Source of the DNA: Profundicola sp964553105
GTDB taxonomy: Bacteria; Bacteroidota; Bacteroidia; Flavobacteriales; Weeksellaceae
DNA: 64,000 nucleotides
Direction: 5' to 3'
Assembly: GCA_964553105.1 (NCBI GenBank)
Contig: CAZKJO010000002.1
Span: 9,365-73,364, forward strand
Shown here in pieces: positions 44,714 through 55,100 of this stretch; positions within the stretch are counted from its first letter, which is position 1, and each line of letters starts with the position of its first letter. The notes beneath the pieces were generated by a model. The model was not told where the DNA came from. It was given only the letters and a program-made list of their open reading frames with translations, and did not search any database. A program made the position numbers and the translations under genes.

Positions 44714-45810
44714 CAATAAAATTTTTTGTAAAACTTTAACCAATTATGAGGTATCTCTCCTCTCATAGAATCTAAATAATCTGATTCATTACATGGTATT
44801 AAGCTTCTTCCTTCCTCTACTTCAACTTCTATCCACCAACGGTCTGAGCTCTGAGAATATATAAAAACTATCTCTCCCTCTGTTGACTGTACACGATAAG
44901 TTTCGGTGGCCTCATCCGATTTTAAATTATTTTTTGCCTCCATAAAATACCACAGCATTTCGGTCAACAACATTTTGTTTGGCGAATGCATAGATAAGTC
45001 AAAATTTGAAATATGCAAAACGTTCATACTAGGACTTAAACCAGCATACCTCATCAATCCGCAAATTTCTCTTTCTGTTAGACCGTTTGGTGATGGAACA
45101 GTTACATTCTGAAAACTTGAATATTGCATTACATTCATGTCTACAGACAATAAATCTAAATCTCTAAGCAAAGGTTCTGCTTTTTTGATATCCTCTACCA
45201 ATTTACCTAAACGCATATCTTCAAAGTTTAATTGCTCTAGAATATCTAATTCTTCTTTTGCCACATAAACCGCTTGACTACCAATGTTTTTAAACTCCAA
45301 CAATCTATGTGTCGGGTCTAAAATCATCTTGGTAATGTGATTATTTGCCGTTAAGTCTTCTGTTTGCCCTTCAATATCTAATTTAATATCTATCGTTCCA
45401 ACTTTCAGCAAATCGCGTTGTAAACTTTTATATAAAATATAATTAAAGGCTTGACTTCCTCCTAAAACAACTATGGTTGCTCCAGTTTCGTATATTTGAC
45501 TAATTACTTGGTGTAATGCAAAACAAGTATCTTCGAAGGTAGCACCTTTTGGCAAAGTACCTATATCATAAATAGGACGCTTCCAATTACTTACAGATAG
45601 ACTATAAAAATGATCTCGCAATTCGGAAAAGCCATTTTCTTCTCCGTCTAAATTTATCTCATCGTCGTGGATACCGAGCAAAACAATAGCATTAGCATCT
45701 AACTCCTCATCCAACTCAAACCTCACACGTTGAAAAACCGAAAAAACTGAGTATTCCTTATATCTCAGTTCGTAAGGAACTGGTATTAAAAATTCAGAAA
45801 AATCCATCAT
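44713..45810 (-). CDS. Arginase-fold (ureohydrolase) protein with degraded metal site
   Basis: The 365-residue protein follows the ureohydrolase fold (arginase, formimidoylglutamase): VLLGIHDDEINLDGE, IVVLGGSQAFNYIL where GGDHS is expected, IDIKLDIEG where DAHxD is expected, and LLSVDMNVMQYSS where SxDxDxxDP is expected. Several Asp/His metal ligands are replaced (D to S, H to Q, H to K, D to N), so hydrolase activity is unlikely. Database annotation of relatives as formimidoylglutamase is common, as is placement beside topA and gldK in flavobacteria. It lies 3 bases after topA. A structural or regulatory role is an inference. Confidence 0.75.
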   Translation of the reverse strand: MMDFSEFLIPVPYELRYKEYSVFSVFQRVRFELDEELDANAIVLLGIHDDEINLDGEENGFSELRDHFYSLSVSNWKRPIYDIGTLPKGATFEDTCFALHQVISQIYETGATIVVLGGSQAFNYILYKSLQRDLLKVGTIDIKLDIEGQTEDLTANNHITKMILDPTHRLLEFKNIGSQAVYVAKEELDILEQLNFEDMRLGKLVEDIKKAEPLLRDLDLLSVDMNVMQYSSFQNVTVPSPNGLTEREICGLMRYAGLSPSMNVLHISNFDLSMHSPNKMLLTEMLWYFMEAKNNLKSDEATETYRVQSTEGEIVFIYSQSSDRWWIEVEVEEGRSLIPCNESDYLDSMRGEIPHNWLKFYKKFY

Positions 45811-45813
45811 GTA

Positions 45814-48369
45814 CTATTTCTTCTTTTTAGGTGCCGCTTTTTTCGTTGCGGTAGATTTTTTCGTGGTTGTCTTTTTCTTGGTGGCTGTTTTTTTCTTCGC
45901 AGCAGGCTTTTTCTTCTTGGTAGCACCTTCAATTATCTTAGCTGCCTCTTCTGCTGTCATCTTTTCTACTTCAGTTTCTTTAGGCACCTCAACTTTGGTT
46001 TTACCTTTTATAATATTAAACCTACCCCATCTAGCTTTTTCGATTCGAATTCCTTCTTCTTCAAAAACTTGAATAACTTTTTCCTTCTCCTTCTTCTTCT
46101 TAGCCTCAATTAACTCCTTAATATCTGCCGAAGATAGATTATCGAAGTCATATTTTTTATTCACATTAATGAACAAATCATTCCACTTAATAAAAGGACC
46201 AAACCTTCCTTTTCCTTTGGTTACATCTAGGCCATCATATTGTGCAATCGGAGCGTCAGCTTTTTGTTTTAATTTAATTAATTCAATCGCTCTCTCCTTG
46301 GTTACATCGTGTGGATCTTCTCCTTTATCTAATGAAATAAAGGTTTTCCCAAATCTAACATATGGACCATATCTACCCACGTTTACAGAAACCTCTTCAC
46401 CTTCGTATTCTCCTAAATCTTTAGGTAAATCGAATAGCTTAATCGCTTCCTCGAAAGTAATTGTCATGATATTTTGGTCTGGATTTAAACTCGCAAACTT
46501 GGGCTTTTCCTCGTCTTCTACTTCCCCAATTTGAATCATTGGACCATATCGACCAATTCTAGCATACATGTTTTTACCAGACTCGGGATCAATACCTAAT
46601 AATCTCTCTCCCGTAGCACGATCTGCGTTCTCTTGAACATCTTCTACCGTTTCGTGGAAAGGCTTATAGAAGCCCTTAAGAACTTTTGTCCAACTTTCTT
46701 TTCCTTCCGCAATTTGGTCAAAATCCTCCTCTACTTTTGCAGTAAACTGATAATCCATAATGGTTTTGAAGTATTCCACTAAAAAGTCATTTACAACAAT
46801 CCCTACATCAGTTGGTTTTAATTTTTTCTTATCAGCGCCAAAAGTTTCAGTTTCTGTTTTCTCTTCAACCTTCCCTTTCGTTAATTCCAATACGCGAATA
46901 TCTCTTTCTTCACCATCTAAATTCACAATTTCCACATATTCTCTTCTTTGAATCGTAGAAATGGTTGGTGCATAGGTAGAAGGTCGTCCAATACCAAGAT
47001 CTTCTAATTTTCTAACCAAAGATGCTTCTGTATATCTTGGTGCGTGACGAGTAAACTTCTCAGTTCCTTTAATAGAAGTTGCATCTAGCTTTTCGCCTTC
47101 TTTAACCTTGGGTAAAATAGACAATCCAGTTTCTACTGGTTCGTCGTCATCATTTCCTTCTTGATAAACCTTAAGAAAACCATCGAAAAGAATTACCTCA
47201 CCCTTTCCTTTGTATATATATTCTGTTTCTTTATCATTTTCAACCGAAATCGTAGTTCTTTCAAGCTTTGCCTCTGCCATTTGACTAGCTACCGTACGTT
47301 TCCAAATTAAATCATATAATCGCGACATTGATGGATCACCATTGAATTTAGATAATTCAAAATTGGTAGGTCGAATCGCCTCGTGAGCTTCTTGAGCTCC
47401 TTTTGCCTTGCTTTTATATTTTCTTGTTTGTGCATACTCTTTACCAAATTCTTTAAGAATCATTTGGTTTGAGGCTGCCAAAGCATCATCGGATAAATTT
47501 ACACTATCCGTTCTCATATAAGTAATTAAACCTTGCTCATATAATTGCTGTGCCACACGCATCGTACGAGCTACTGGATAGCCTAATTTACGCGAAGCCT
47601 CTTGTTGCAATGTCGAAGTGGTGAAAGGAGCCGCAGGATTTCTTTTCCCGGGACGTGTATCTACATTCGATACCTTAAAATTAGCTCCATTACATTTTTG
47701 TATATGCGATTTGGCTTCTTCGTAGGTTTCAAATTCATGATCTAGCGTAGCTTGGAAAGTCTTGCCGTCTGTTGTACTAAAGATAGCGACAAACTTGAAG
47801 CTATTTTGTGGCTCAAAGCCCATGATTTCCATCTCACGCTCAACAATTAGTCTTACAGCAACTGATTGCACACGACCTGCCGATAAACCTGGTCTAACTT
47901 TTTTCCAAAGAACGGGTGACATTTCAAAACCAACCAAACGATCTAAAATTCGCCGCGCTTGTTGTGCGTTCACCAAATCTTGATCGATTTCTCGTGGATT
48001 CTCAATTGCCTTTTGAATGGCTTTTTTGGTAATTTCATTAAATACAATTCTACGCGTTTTATCCTTGGTCAATCCTAATTCATGATATAAATGCCAAGCA
48101 ATAGCTTCCCCTTCCCGGTCCTCATCCGAAGCTAACCAAACCATATCTGCTTTAGAAGATATATTTTTTAGTTTTTTAACGACTTCTTTTTTATCTGGAG
48201 AAATAACATATTGTGGTTCAAAGTTATTATCTAAATCGATACCCATATTCTTCTTAGGAAGATCCGCGATGTGTCCAAAACTAGACTCAACTTGAAAATC
48301 ATCTCCTAAGTATTTCTGTATGGTTTTTGCTTTTGCTGGTGACTCAACAATAACGAGATTTTTTGGCAT
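45814..48369 (-). CDS. topA: DNA topoisomerase I
   Basis: TopA relaxes negative supercoils. From the ATG at 48369 the protein has 851 residues starting MPKNLVIVESPAKAKTIQKY; the frame is open to 48402 but that adds an unrelated leader. The TOPRIM domain is at the N-terminus (WLASDEDREGEAIAWHL), and the catalytic Tyr is residue 284 in LITYMRTDSVNLS. Instead of zinc fingers the C-terminus has four GRxGPxxxxG-type repeats (about 590-800), then a long Lys/Ala/Thr tail. A TACTTTTG -7 box lies at 48397-48390. Confidence 0.97.
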   Translation of the reverse strand: MPKNLVIVESPAKAKTIQKYLGDDFQVESSFGHIADLPKKNMGIDLDNNFEPQYVISPDKKEVVKKLKNISSKADMVWLASDEDREGEAIAWHLYHELGLTKDKTRRIVFNEITKKAIQKAIENPREIDQDLVNAQQARRILDRLVGFEMSPVLWKKVRPGLSAGRVQSVAVRLIVEREMEIMGFEPQNSFKFVAIFSTTDGKTFQATLDHEFETYEEAKSHIQKCNGANFKVSNVDTRPGKRNPAAPFTTSTLQQEASRKLGYPVARTMRVAQQLYEQGLITYMRTDSVNLSDDALAASNQMILKEFGKEYAQTRKYKSKAKGAQEAHEAIRPTNFELSKFNGDPSMSRLYDLIWKRTVASQMAEAKLERTTISVENDKETEYIYKGKGEVILFDGFLKVYQEGNDDDEPVETGLSILPKVKEGEKLDATSIKGTEKFTRHAPRYTEASLVRKLEDLGIGRPSTYAPTISTIQRREYVEIVNLDGEERDIRVLELTKGKVEEKTETETFGADKKKLKPTDVGIVVNDFLVEYFKTIMDYQFTAKVEEDFDQIAEGKESWTKVLKGFYKPFHETVEDVQENADRATGERLLGIDPESGKNMYARIGRYGPMIQIGEVEDEEKPKFASLNPDQNIMTITFEEAIKLFDLPKDLGEYEGEEVSVNVGRYGPYVRFGKTFISLDKGEDPHDVTKERAIELIKLKQKADAPIAQYDGLDVTKGKGRFGPFIKWNDLFINVNKKYDFDNLSSADIKELIEAKKKKEKEKVIQVFEEEGIRIEKARWGRFNIIKGKTKVEVPKETEVEKMTAEEAAKIIEGATKKKKPAAKKKTATKKKTTTKKSTATKKAAPKKKK

Positions 48370-48397
48370 AAAATTCTTGAAATTTGGTGCAAAAGTA

Positions 48398-48836
48398 CAC
48401 AAAATACTTAATTTGTCAGTGTTTAACTTTTTTTCGATTACTTATATGTTAGTTTTTAATCCTAATTTTAACAAAGTGTACAAAACACAAGTTGCTTATC
48501 ACCATTGAGTTTATATATGAACGAATTGTCTTATATAAAACATGTTCAAATTTTATAGCATAATTTACCATTTTATGAAATTAACACTTGATGTCATTAA
48601 CAAACAAATGCATTTAAATCTAATTTCACGTAAAGCATAAATGCAAATTTAAATTCCTATTGGATAAATTATGAAAGTAGATATATTAGGTATGAATCTC
48701 ATTGTGTCAACCAAATTTAAAAGTAAAGACTAAGGGTTTGAATGGCAATGAATATCAAAAATTGATTTAATTTTATTTTATAATTCTGATGCGTAATAAT
48801 GTAACTCATGTTACTAAATATCCATTGATAATATTA
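48398..48836. other. Non-coding gap between topA and the small membrane protein
   Basis: About 440 AT-rich bases between divergent genes. Weak inverted repeats are present (TTATATA at 48511 with TATATAA at 48532; TGAAC at 48518 with GTTCA at 48544) but none has a clear function, and no open frame or RNA gene was recognised. Confidence 0.5.
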
Positions 48837-48844
48837 TATGTTTG
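48837..48844 (+). promoter_or_regulatory. -7 box before the small membrane protein
   Basis: TATGTTTG matches TAnnTTTG. It would start transcription near 48851, so the ATG at 48863 is the likely start and not the TTG at 48842. No clear upstream TTTG box is seen. Confidence 0.4.
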
Positions 48845-48862
48845 GCTTTTCTGAAATTAAAA

Positions 48863-49219
48863 ATGTTTCAATTTAGTTCTACATATAGAAATTATTTCAT
48901 CGTTATCTTAACGATACTTTTCTTTGTGCCGTGTACTATAAAGAGAGATATAAAGCAACACTTCGCACAAGAAATTTTTCAGAACAGCCAGCAATCACAT
49001 GCAAAAACAATTAGCAGCGAAACCTGTACGGCAACCCAAACTTCTATAAAGTTTCAAAAGGAAGATGTGAGTATTAAAACTCTCCCATCTTCAACTGAAG
49101 TAAAAACTTTTTCCATTCCTGGAGCTCCGTTAGCAATTAACGATTTTCATTGGGATGAATTCACACATCATAAAGAAAAAATACCTACACATATTAGACT
49201 TCAGCTCTATTTAATTTGA
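48863..49219 (+). CDS. Small conserved-type membrane or secreted protein of unknown function
   Basis: The 118-residue protein has one N-terminal membrane segment (YFIVILTILFFVPCTIKRDIKQ) with a positively charged end, then a polar region with two Cys (the PC after the helix and ETCTATQTS) and no known catalytic motif. The FF.PC..KR pattern recalls short proteins I have seen next to DoxX genes in flavobacteria, but I cannot name a family. It lies 70 bases before doxX on the same strand and may belong to that unit. Confidence 0.55.
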   Translation: MFQFSSTYRNYFIVILTILFFVPCTIKRDIKQHFAQEIFQNSQQSHAKTISSETCTATQTSIKFQKEDVSIKTLPSSTEVKTFSIPGAPLAINDFHWDEFTHHKEKIPTHIRLQLYLI

Positions 49220-49289
49220 TATTGTAACTCCTATTTCGTCTACCTGACGAACAGCTTAGTTTCTATATATAATTTAAATAAAGTAAATA

Positions 49290-49709
49290 ATGAATCAAGA
49301 TATAAAAGTATCAGGACTTTCTGTTCTTTTACTCAGAATCGCCTTAAGTGGAATTTTCATTTCAGCTGGCATCACACATCTTACCCACCCCGACAAAGTC
49401 GCAGAACGCATAAATAATGCAACATATCATGAGTTTGCCTATTTTTTTGGTGATCCTTACACGCTTGGAATACTTACGGGCTACATTTTGATCATAGCGG
49501 GAATCATGTTTTTGCTTGGCATTTTCACACGTTGGTCTGCACTTATTCTATTTATAATTCTCGTACCTATCAGTATTACAATTCAAATGGGAAATGGACT
49601 TAACCATGGCCCATTGTGGAAAAACATAGCCCTTTTTGGAGGCTTACTATTTTTTATTCTAAACAATCCAAAAGCATATAATCTTTATAATAAAACAATA
49701 AAATTTTAA
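49290..49709 (+). CDS. DoxX-family membrane protein
   Basis: The 139-residue protein has four hydrophobic helices and the DoxX start (LSVLLLRIALSGIFISAGITHLTHPDKVAERI), then LGILTGYILIIAGIMFLLGIFTRW. DoxX/DoxD relatives include the subunits of thiosulfate:quinone oxidoreductase, and other family members of unknown redox function. It lies 3 bases before the DsrE gene, so they share a transcript. Role in sulfur metabolism is suggested by neighbours only. Confidence 0.85.
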   Translation: MNQDIKVSGLSVLLLRIALSGIFISAGITHLTHPDKVAERINNATYHEFAYFFGDPYTLGILTGYILIIAGIMFLLGIFTRWSALILFIILVPISITIQMGNGLNHGPLWKNIALFGGLLFFILNNPKAYNLYNKTIKF

Positions 49710-49712
49710 AAT

Positions 49713-50156
49713 ATGAAAAATCAAGTTTTAGCCATCCTATTTTTAATTATAGGATCATTCATAAGTACAAATCAACTTTCTGCTCAGTCCTTAAGCTTAA
49801 CTGAAGTAGAGAATTCAGTAAAAGCCAATGGCAAATATGCCATACTTGTTAGCAATGCAAGGCATCTGCAAGCGGCCGTAATGACAGGAGAAGAATTAAA
49901 GAATCAACATCCTAATATTGATTTTCAAGTAGTTTTAATCGGTCCAGTCGTAAAAGATCTGGCGGAAGATAAATCATTAGAATCAACTATTTTTAAAAGT
50001 CAAAAACTTGGATTACGCATCGTAGTTTGTGAATTTGCAATGAACCATTTAGGCGTGAAAAAGTCACAATATCATCCTTATGTTGACACAACGCCCAATG
50101 GATTCACTTACATCTTTGGTCTACAAGAAAATGGCTTTAAAACAATTACACTTTAA
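49713..50156 (+). CDS. Periplasmic DsrE-family protein
   Basis: The 147-residue protein has a signal peptide (about 1-25, ending LSAQ) followed by a DsrE/DsrF-like fold: KYAILVSNARHLQAAVMTGEEL, DFQVVLIGPVVKDL and the Cys segment LRIVVCEFAMNHLGV with Cys 106 in the place where this family holds its sulfur-accepting Cys. DsrE proteins carry or relay sulfane sulfur. It lies between DoxX (3 bases) and the SoxB-like gene (10 bases). Confidence 0.85.
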   Translation: MKNQVLAILFLIIGSFISTNQLSAQSLSLTEVENSVKANGKYAILVSNARHLQAAVMTGEELKNQHPNIDFQVVLIGPVVKDLAEDKSLESTIFKSQKLGLRIVVCEFAMNHLGVKKSQYHPYVDTTPNGFTYIFGLQENGFKTITL

Positions 50157-50166
50157 ATAAATATTA

Positions 50167-51789
50167 ATGAACAATATATTCTTAGTACTTATAAGTATTA
50201 TCACCTTGACAGCTTTCAAGAAAAATGATCCCAAAATGAATCAAAAAGAAGAAATTGTAAGTATCCTACAGACCGCAGATATTCATGCTTATCTCAATCC
50301 TCATACAGAGCTTTTCCTTAAGAATGGAGAGATTGAGTACCGCGAAGCTGGTGGATTGGCGCACATCAAAACTTTGGTAGAAAAAGTTAGAGAAAATAAT
50401 CCAGATGGAACTATTTTCTTAGATGGTGGGGATTTAATTCAAGGAAGCGGTGAAAGCATGTTATCTCAAGGACATATATTTCCTTCATTGATTCGTGCCA
50501 TGAATTATGATTTATTAATTCCTGGAAACTGGGAAGTTATCTATGGCAAAAAACATATGATGGACGTAATGGAAGATTATAATACTAATGTAATTGTAGC
50601 TAACATGTTCCACGAAGAAAATGATGAGAGAATTTTCCCTCCATATTGGATAACCGAGAAAAAGGGATTAAAAATGGGTTTTATTTCTTACAATGACCCC
50701 GAGGTTCCGGTTCGTCAAAATCCTGGATTTAGCGAAGGCTTAAAATTCTCTAAAATTGAGAGTAATTTAAAGGATTTAATCAAGGAATTAAAAGAAGAAC
50801 AAGAAGTTGAAGTTTTATTTTTGGTTTCCCATATTGGAATCTCCAAACAATTACTTTTAGCTGATAATCCAGCGATTGAAGGAGTAGATTTTATTTTAGG
50901 AAATGATACCCACGAAAGAATTAGAAAACCTATACAAGGTAAATACGCTAAAGTAGTAGAACCAGGAGCATTTGGTTCTTTTGTTGGAAAACTAGATTTG
51001 AAAGTTAAAAACGGAAAAATGACCGGATATGATTATGAATTAATCGAGGTTGACCCTAATAAATTTCCAGCACATCCTGAGGTTCAGCAATTAGTAAATG
51101 TAGCCAAGGCACCTTATGCCGAAGAATTGCAGAGAGTTTTAGGCTACACTATCAAGCCCATTCATAGATATTTAGTGGTAGAAAACCCAATGGATAATAT
51201 GATTACCGATGCTCTGCTATGGAAGTCTGGAGCAGACTTCGCGACTTCAAATGGATTTCGTTTTGGTGTACCTATTGTTCCAGATCCTAGCACAGGCAGA
51301 AAAGAGATTACCAAAGAGGATCTGTGGAGGATGCTGCCAGTAGATGAAAACATGAAAATTGGTGAGGTAACTGGTCAGCAAGTTAAAGATTGGTTGGAGA
51401 AAGAAATCAATAATGTATTCGCCAAAAACCCAGCAGATCGTTTTGGTGGCTGGTTGGTTCGTTTTTCTGGTTTAACCTTAAAATTTGACAGCTCTAAAGA
51501 TTATGGTGATCGTGTCATTGAAATTAAAATTCAAGGAGAACCTTTAGATTTAAATAAGACTTATACAATGGCTTCTTGTAATCGTACGGGCGAACCTATT
51601 TCAACACTTTGTCGCATGAAAGATGCAAAGAATGTAGAAGTTATGGACTACACCTTACATGATGCAGTAGAGCAATATCTAGCAGAAAAAGGTGAAGTTA
51701 GCCCTGTTTTAGATGGTCGCGCTCAAGCTATAGACCTAGGACCTAATGCATATTCTCAAGTTCCAGGAACTGATTATGAGTTTAGATAA
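50167..51789 (+). CDS. SoxB-like metallophosphatase / 5'-nucleotidase-family protein
   Basis: The 540-residue protein has an N-terminal hydrophobic stretch (residues 1-18) and a two-domain 5'-nucleotidase fold. Metal-site parts are DIH (38-40), DGGD (Asp 89), GNWE (Asn 121, where nucleotidases have GNHE and SoxB has GHWE), SHIG (His 222) and NDTHE (His 249; the first His of GHTH is Asp 247). The C-terminal domain has DNMITDALLWKSGADFATSNGFRFG, and FRFG is nearer to SoxB FRWG than to the nucleotidase GGxR. SoxB hydrolyses sulfate from a Cys-bound thiosulfonate; with DoxX and DsrE beside it, a thiosulfate or sulfane-sulfur role is inferred. A plain nucleotidase is the alternative. Confidence 0.75.
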   Translation: MNNIFLVLISIITLTAFKKNDPKMNQKEEIVSILQTADIHAYLNPHTELFLKNGEIEYREAGGLAHIKTLVEKVRENNPDGTIFLDGGDLIQGSGESMLSQGHIFPSLIRAMNYDLLIPGNWEVIYGKKHMMDVMEDYNTNVIVANMFHEENDERIFPPYWITEKKGLKMGFISYNDPEVPVRQNPGFSEGLKFSKIESNLKDLIKELKEEQEVEVLFLVSHIGISKQLLLADNPAIEGVDFILGNDTHERIRKPIQGKYAKVVEPGAFGSFVGKLDLKVKNGKMTGYDYELIEVDPNKFPAHPEVQQLVNVAKAPYAEELQRVLGYTIKPIHRYLVVENPMDNMITDALLWKSGADFATSNGFRFGVPIVPDPSTGRKEITKEDLWRMLPVDENMKIGEVTGQQVKDWLEKEINNVFAKNPADRFGGWLVRFSGLTLKFDSSKDYGDRVIEIKIQGEPLDLNKTYTMASCNRTGEPISTLCRMKDAKNVEVMDYTLHDAVEQYLAEKGEVSPVLDGRAQAIDLGPNAYSQVPGTDYEFR

Positions 51790-51816
51790 AAAAGAATTAA
51801 AAGATTAACTCAACAT

Positions 51817-51852
51817 AAAATCGCTTGTCTTTTTATAAGGCAAGCGATTTTT
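51817..51852 (+). terminator. Intrinsic terminator after the SoxB-like gene
   Basis: AAAATCGCTTG (51817-51827) pairs perfectly with CAAGCGATTTT (51841-51851), 13-base loop, followed by T residues. Confidence 0.9.
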
Positions 51853-51883
51853 ACTTTGTCTAACTCCTATCCTATTAAAAATA

Positions 51884-51967
51884 ATGATTTATAGATTTTT
51901 AATAAGCATTCCGTTGGCTCTTTTTACACAAAGTGCTATATTTATATTAGAAACAATCCCATATTAA
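51884..51967 (+). CDS. Possible 27-residue hydrophobic peptide
   Basis: An ATG at 51884 opens a frame MIYRFLISIPLALFTQSAIF followed by ILETIPY and a TAA. It is strongly hydrophobic and could span the membrane, but it has no recognised relative, no clear ribosome site, and a -7-like TAGTTTTG (51969-51976) lies just after it. It may be chance in this AT-rich gap of about 320 bases; nothing else was seen there except the terminator. Confidence 0.2.
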   Translation: MIYRFLISIPLALFTQSAIFILETIPY

Positions 51968-52108
51968 ATAGTTTTGATTTTAAAGACAATCAAGTTGTTA
52001 TTATTCAATTTTTAAAAGGGATTTTTACGATTAATATAACCAGCCTATCTTCAGCTAGTTGATCCGTAAAATAAGTTTCTAAATTGAATAATTTAATAGA
52101 CGTACTTT

Positions 52109-55100
52109 ATGAAATATCAAGACTTTTACAACGACAGCATTGAAAACCCTGAAGAATTCTGGCTAGACAAAGCCAATGAATTAAAATGGTTTAAAGAACC
52201 TAAAACCGCAGTTGAACAAGACGAAGAAGGTATTTACCATTGGTTTCCGGATGGTGAGACCAACCTTTGCTATTTAGCCATAGATCGTCACATAGAAGAT
52301 GGTCAGGGCGATGAGGTCGCTATGATTTATGACTCTGCCGTTCGCCACCACAATATTCCATACACCTACAACGAAATGAAGGAAAATGTGGAGAAAATCG
52401 CAGGTGGGCTTAAAAAACTCGGCGTTGAGAAAGGAGATACCGTTGTGATCTATATGCCTATGATCCCTCATGCTGTGTTTAGCATGTTAGCTTGTACCCG
52501 AATTGGTGCCATTCATTCTGTGGTTTTTGGTGGGTTTGCACCCCATGAATTAGCAGTTAGAATTGAGGATGCAAAACCTAAAGTTTTAATCACAGCTACT
52601 TCTGGAATTGAAGTCGACAGAATTATTCCATATAAACCTATGGTGGATGAGGCAATAGAACAATCTGCTCATAAACCTGAAAAAGTGATTGTGTATAATC
52701 GTGAACTTGGAGCAGATAAACCCGAGAAAGATTACGATATCGATTATGAAGAATTAATTAAAGATGTCACACCCGCTGATTGCGTTCCGGTTCCTTCTTA
52801 TCATCCTTCTTATTTTTTATACACCTCTGGAACCACAGGAAAACCAAAAGGAGTTTTACGTGATACAGGAGGGTATGCCACAGCGCTTAAGTTTTCCATG
52901 AAATACATTTATGGAATGAACGAGGGTGATACATTCTGGGCCGCTTCGGATGTTGGTTGGGTAGTTGGACACTCCTTCATTTGTTATGGTCCCTTAATTA
53001 ATCGTTGCACGACCATTTTATTCGAAGGAAAACCGGTTAAAACGCCAGATGCTTCAGCATTTTGGCGCGTGATTGAGGAGCACAAAGTCAATGGAATGTT
53101 TACGGCTCCTACCGCAATTAGAGCAATTAAAAGAGAAGATGCGAATGGTGATTTAATTAAAAATCATGACATTTCATCATTAAAATACTTATTCCTTGCA
53201 GGTGAGCGATGCGACGAAGCCACACTGACTTGGACGAAAGAAAAATTACAAATTCCTGTAATCGACCACTGGTGGCAAACAGAATCCGGCTGGCCGATGG
53301 TAGCCAATTTAATGGGAGTTGATCCATTTGAAATTAAAATTGGGTCTTCTGGTAAACCTGTTCCAGGTTATCAAATCCAAATTTTAACCGAAGAAGGTTA
53401 TGCTGCCGAAACTAATGAAGAAGGCTATGTTGCCATCAAACTTCCTATGCCTCCAGGATTTATGCCGACGCTTTGGCGCAATAATGAAAGATACAAAGCT
53501 GGATATTTACAACGCTTCCCGGGATATTACTTCTCTGGTGATAGTGGATATATAGACGAAGATGGTTACATATTCATCACAGGACGCGTGGATGATGTTA
53601 TTAATGTGGCAGGACATCGGCTTTCTACCTCAACCATGGAAGAAGTAGTCGCAAAACATCCTGCTGTCGCTGAATGCGCTGTGATTGGTGTTGATGATAA
53701 TTTAAGAGGACAAGTTCCTCATGCTTTAATTGTTCTTAAAATCGGACAAGAAGACTACGAACATTTTAAATTACAAACAGAGCTTGTGCAAATGGTTCGT
53801 CAGCAAGTTGGTCCAGTTGCAGTTTTGAAAACCATTTCGGTAGTAAAACGCTTACCAAAAACAAGATCAGGAAAGATTCTACGTAAGACCATGCGCGCTA
53901 TGATTGATGGCAAAGATTACACAGTTCCATCAACGATTGAAGATCCATTTGTACTAGACGAGCTAATTGAACAGTTCAGAGGCGAGAAAATTGGAGCTTT
54001 TGCAAAAACTGATAAAGATATTACTAGTTCATTAAAAGTTTTAGCTGACAGCTATTACAACATTGATTCCTTAGAGAAATATATTGATGTTTATAGAATT
54101 TCCAAAGAAGATCCAGAAGACTTTTGGAGCACAATTGCCACCAATAATTTCCATTGGAGAAAAACTTGGAGTAAGGTTTTAGAATGGGATAAAAAAGAAA
54201 GTAAAGTTGAATGGTTTAAAAATGCTAAACTAAACATTACCGAAAACTGTATCGACCGACACCTTAGAACACGAGGAGAAAAAACTGCTATTATTTTTGA
54301 ACCAAATGATCCAAAGGAAAAAGCTCAATATATTTCCTATAATGAATTAGCGCAGCATGTGAACCGAATGGCGAATGTGCTTAAAAATAATGGAATCAAA
54401 AAGGGTGATAAAGTTTGTATTTATTTACCTATGATTCCAGCTTTAACCTATACGATGTTGGCTTGCGCGAGAATTGGCGCGATCCATTCTGTAGTTTTTG
54501 CAGGATTTTCTTCAAAAGCTCTTTCATCTAGAATCAACGATGCAGATTGTAAATTAATCGTGACGGCAGATGGTTCTTATCGTGGATCTAAAACGGTAGA
54601 TTTAAAGAAAATCGTAGACGAAGCTTTATTGGATACACCTAACTTAGAGACTTGTCTGGTAACTAAGCGAATTCATGACAAGGTAGAATGGGTAGAAGGT
54701 CGAGACAAATGGCTTCACGAAGAATTAATGAATGCTTCTTCTGAATGTGAAGCTGAAGAAATGGATGCAGAGGATCCTTTATTTATTCTGTACACGTCTG
54801 GCTCCACAGGAACACCAAAAGGAATGGTTCATACCACGGCTGGATATATGGTATATACGGCATTTACATTCAAAAATGTTTTCCAATATAAAAACGATGA
54901 TGTTTATTGGTGTACCGCCGATATTGGTTGGATAACAGGACATAGCTATATCGTTTACGGACCACTTGCCAATGGAGCAACCACAGTTATGTTTGAAGGA
55001 GTCCCTTCTTATCCTGATTATGGAAGATTCTGGGATGTTATAGACAAGCATAAAGTTAATCAGTTTTACACAGCACCAACTGCCATTCGCGCGTTAGCCA

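Noticed and set aside
48511..48548. Weak AT-rich inverted repeats downstream of the topA promoter region
   Set aside because: Short AT stems are expected by chance in this composition, and no T-run or gene is tied to them.
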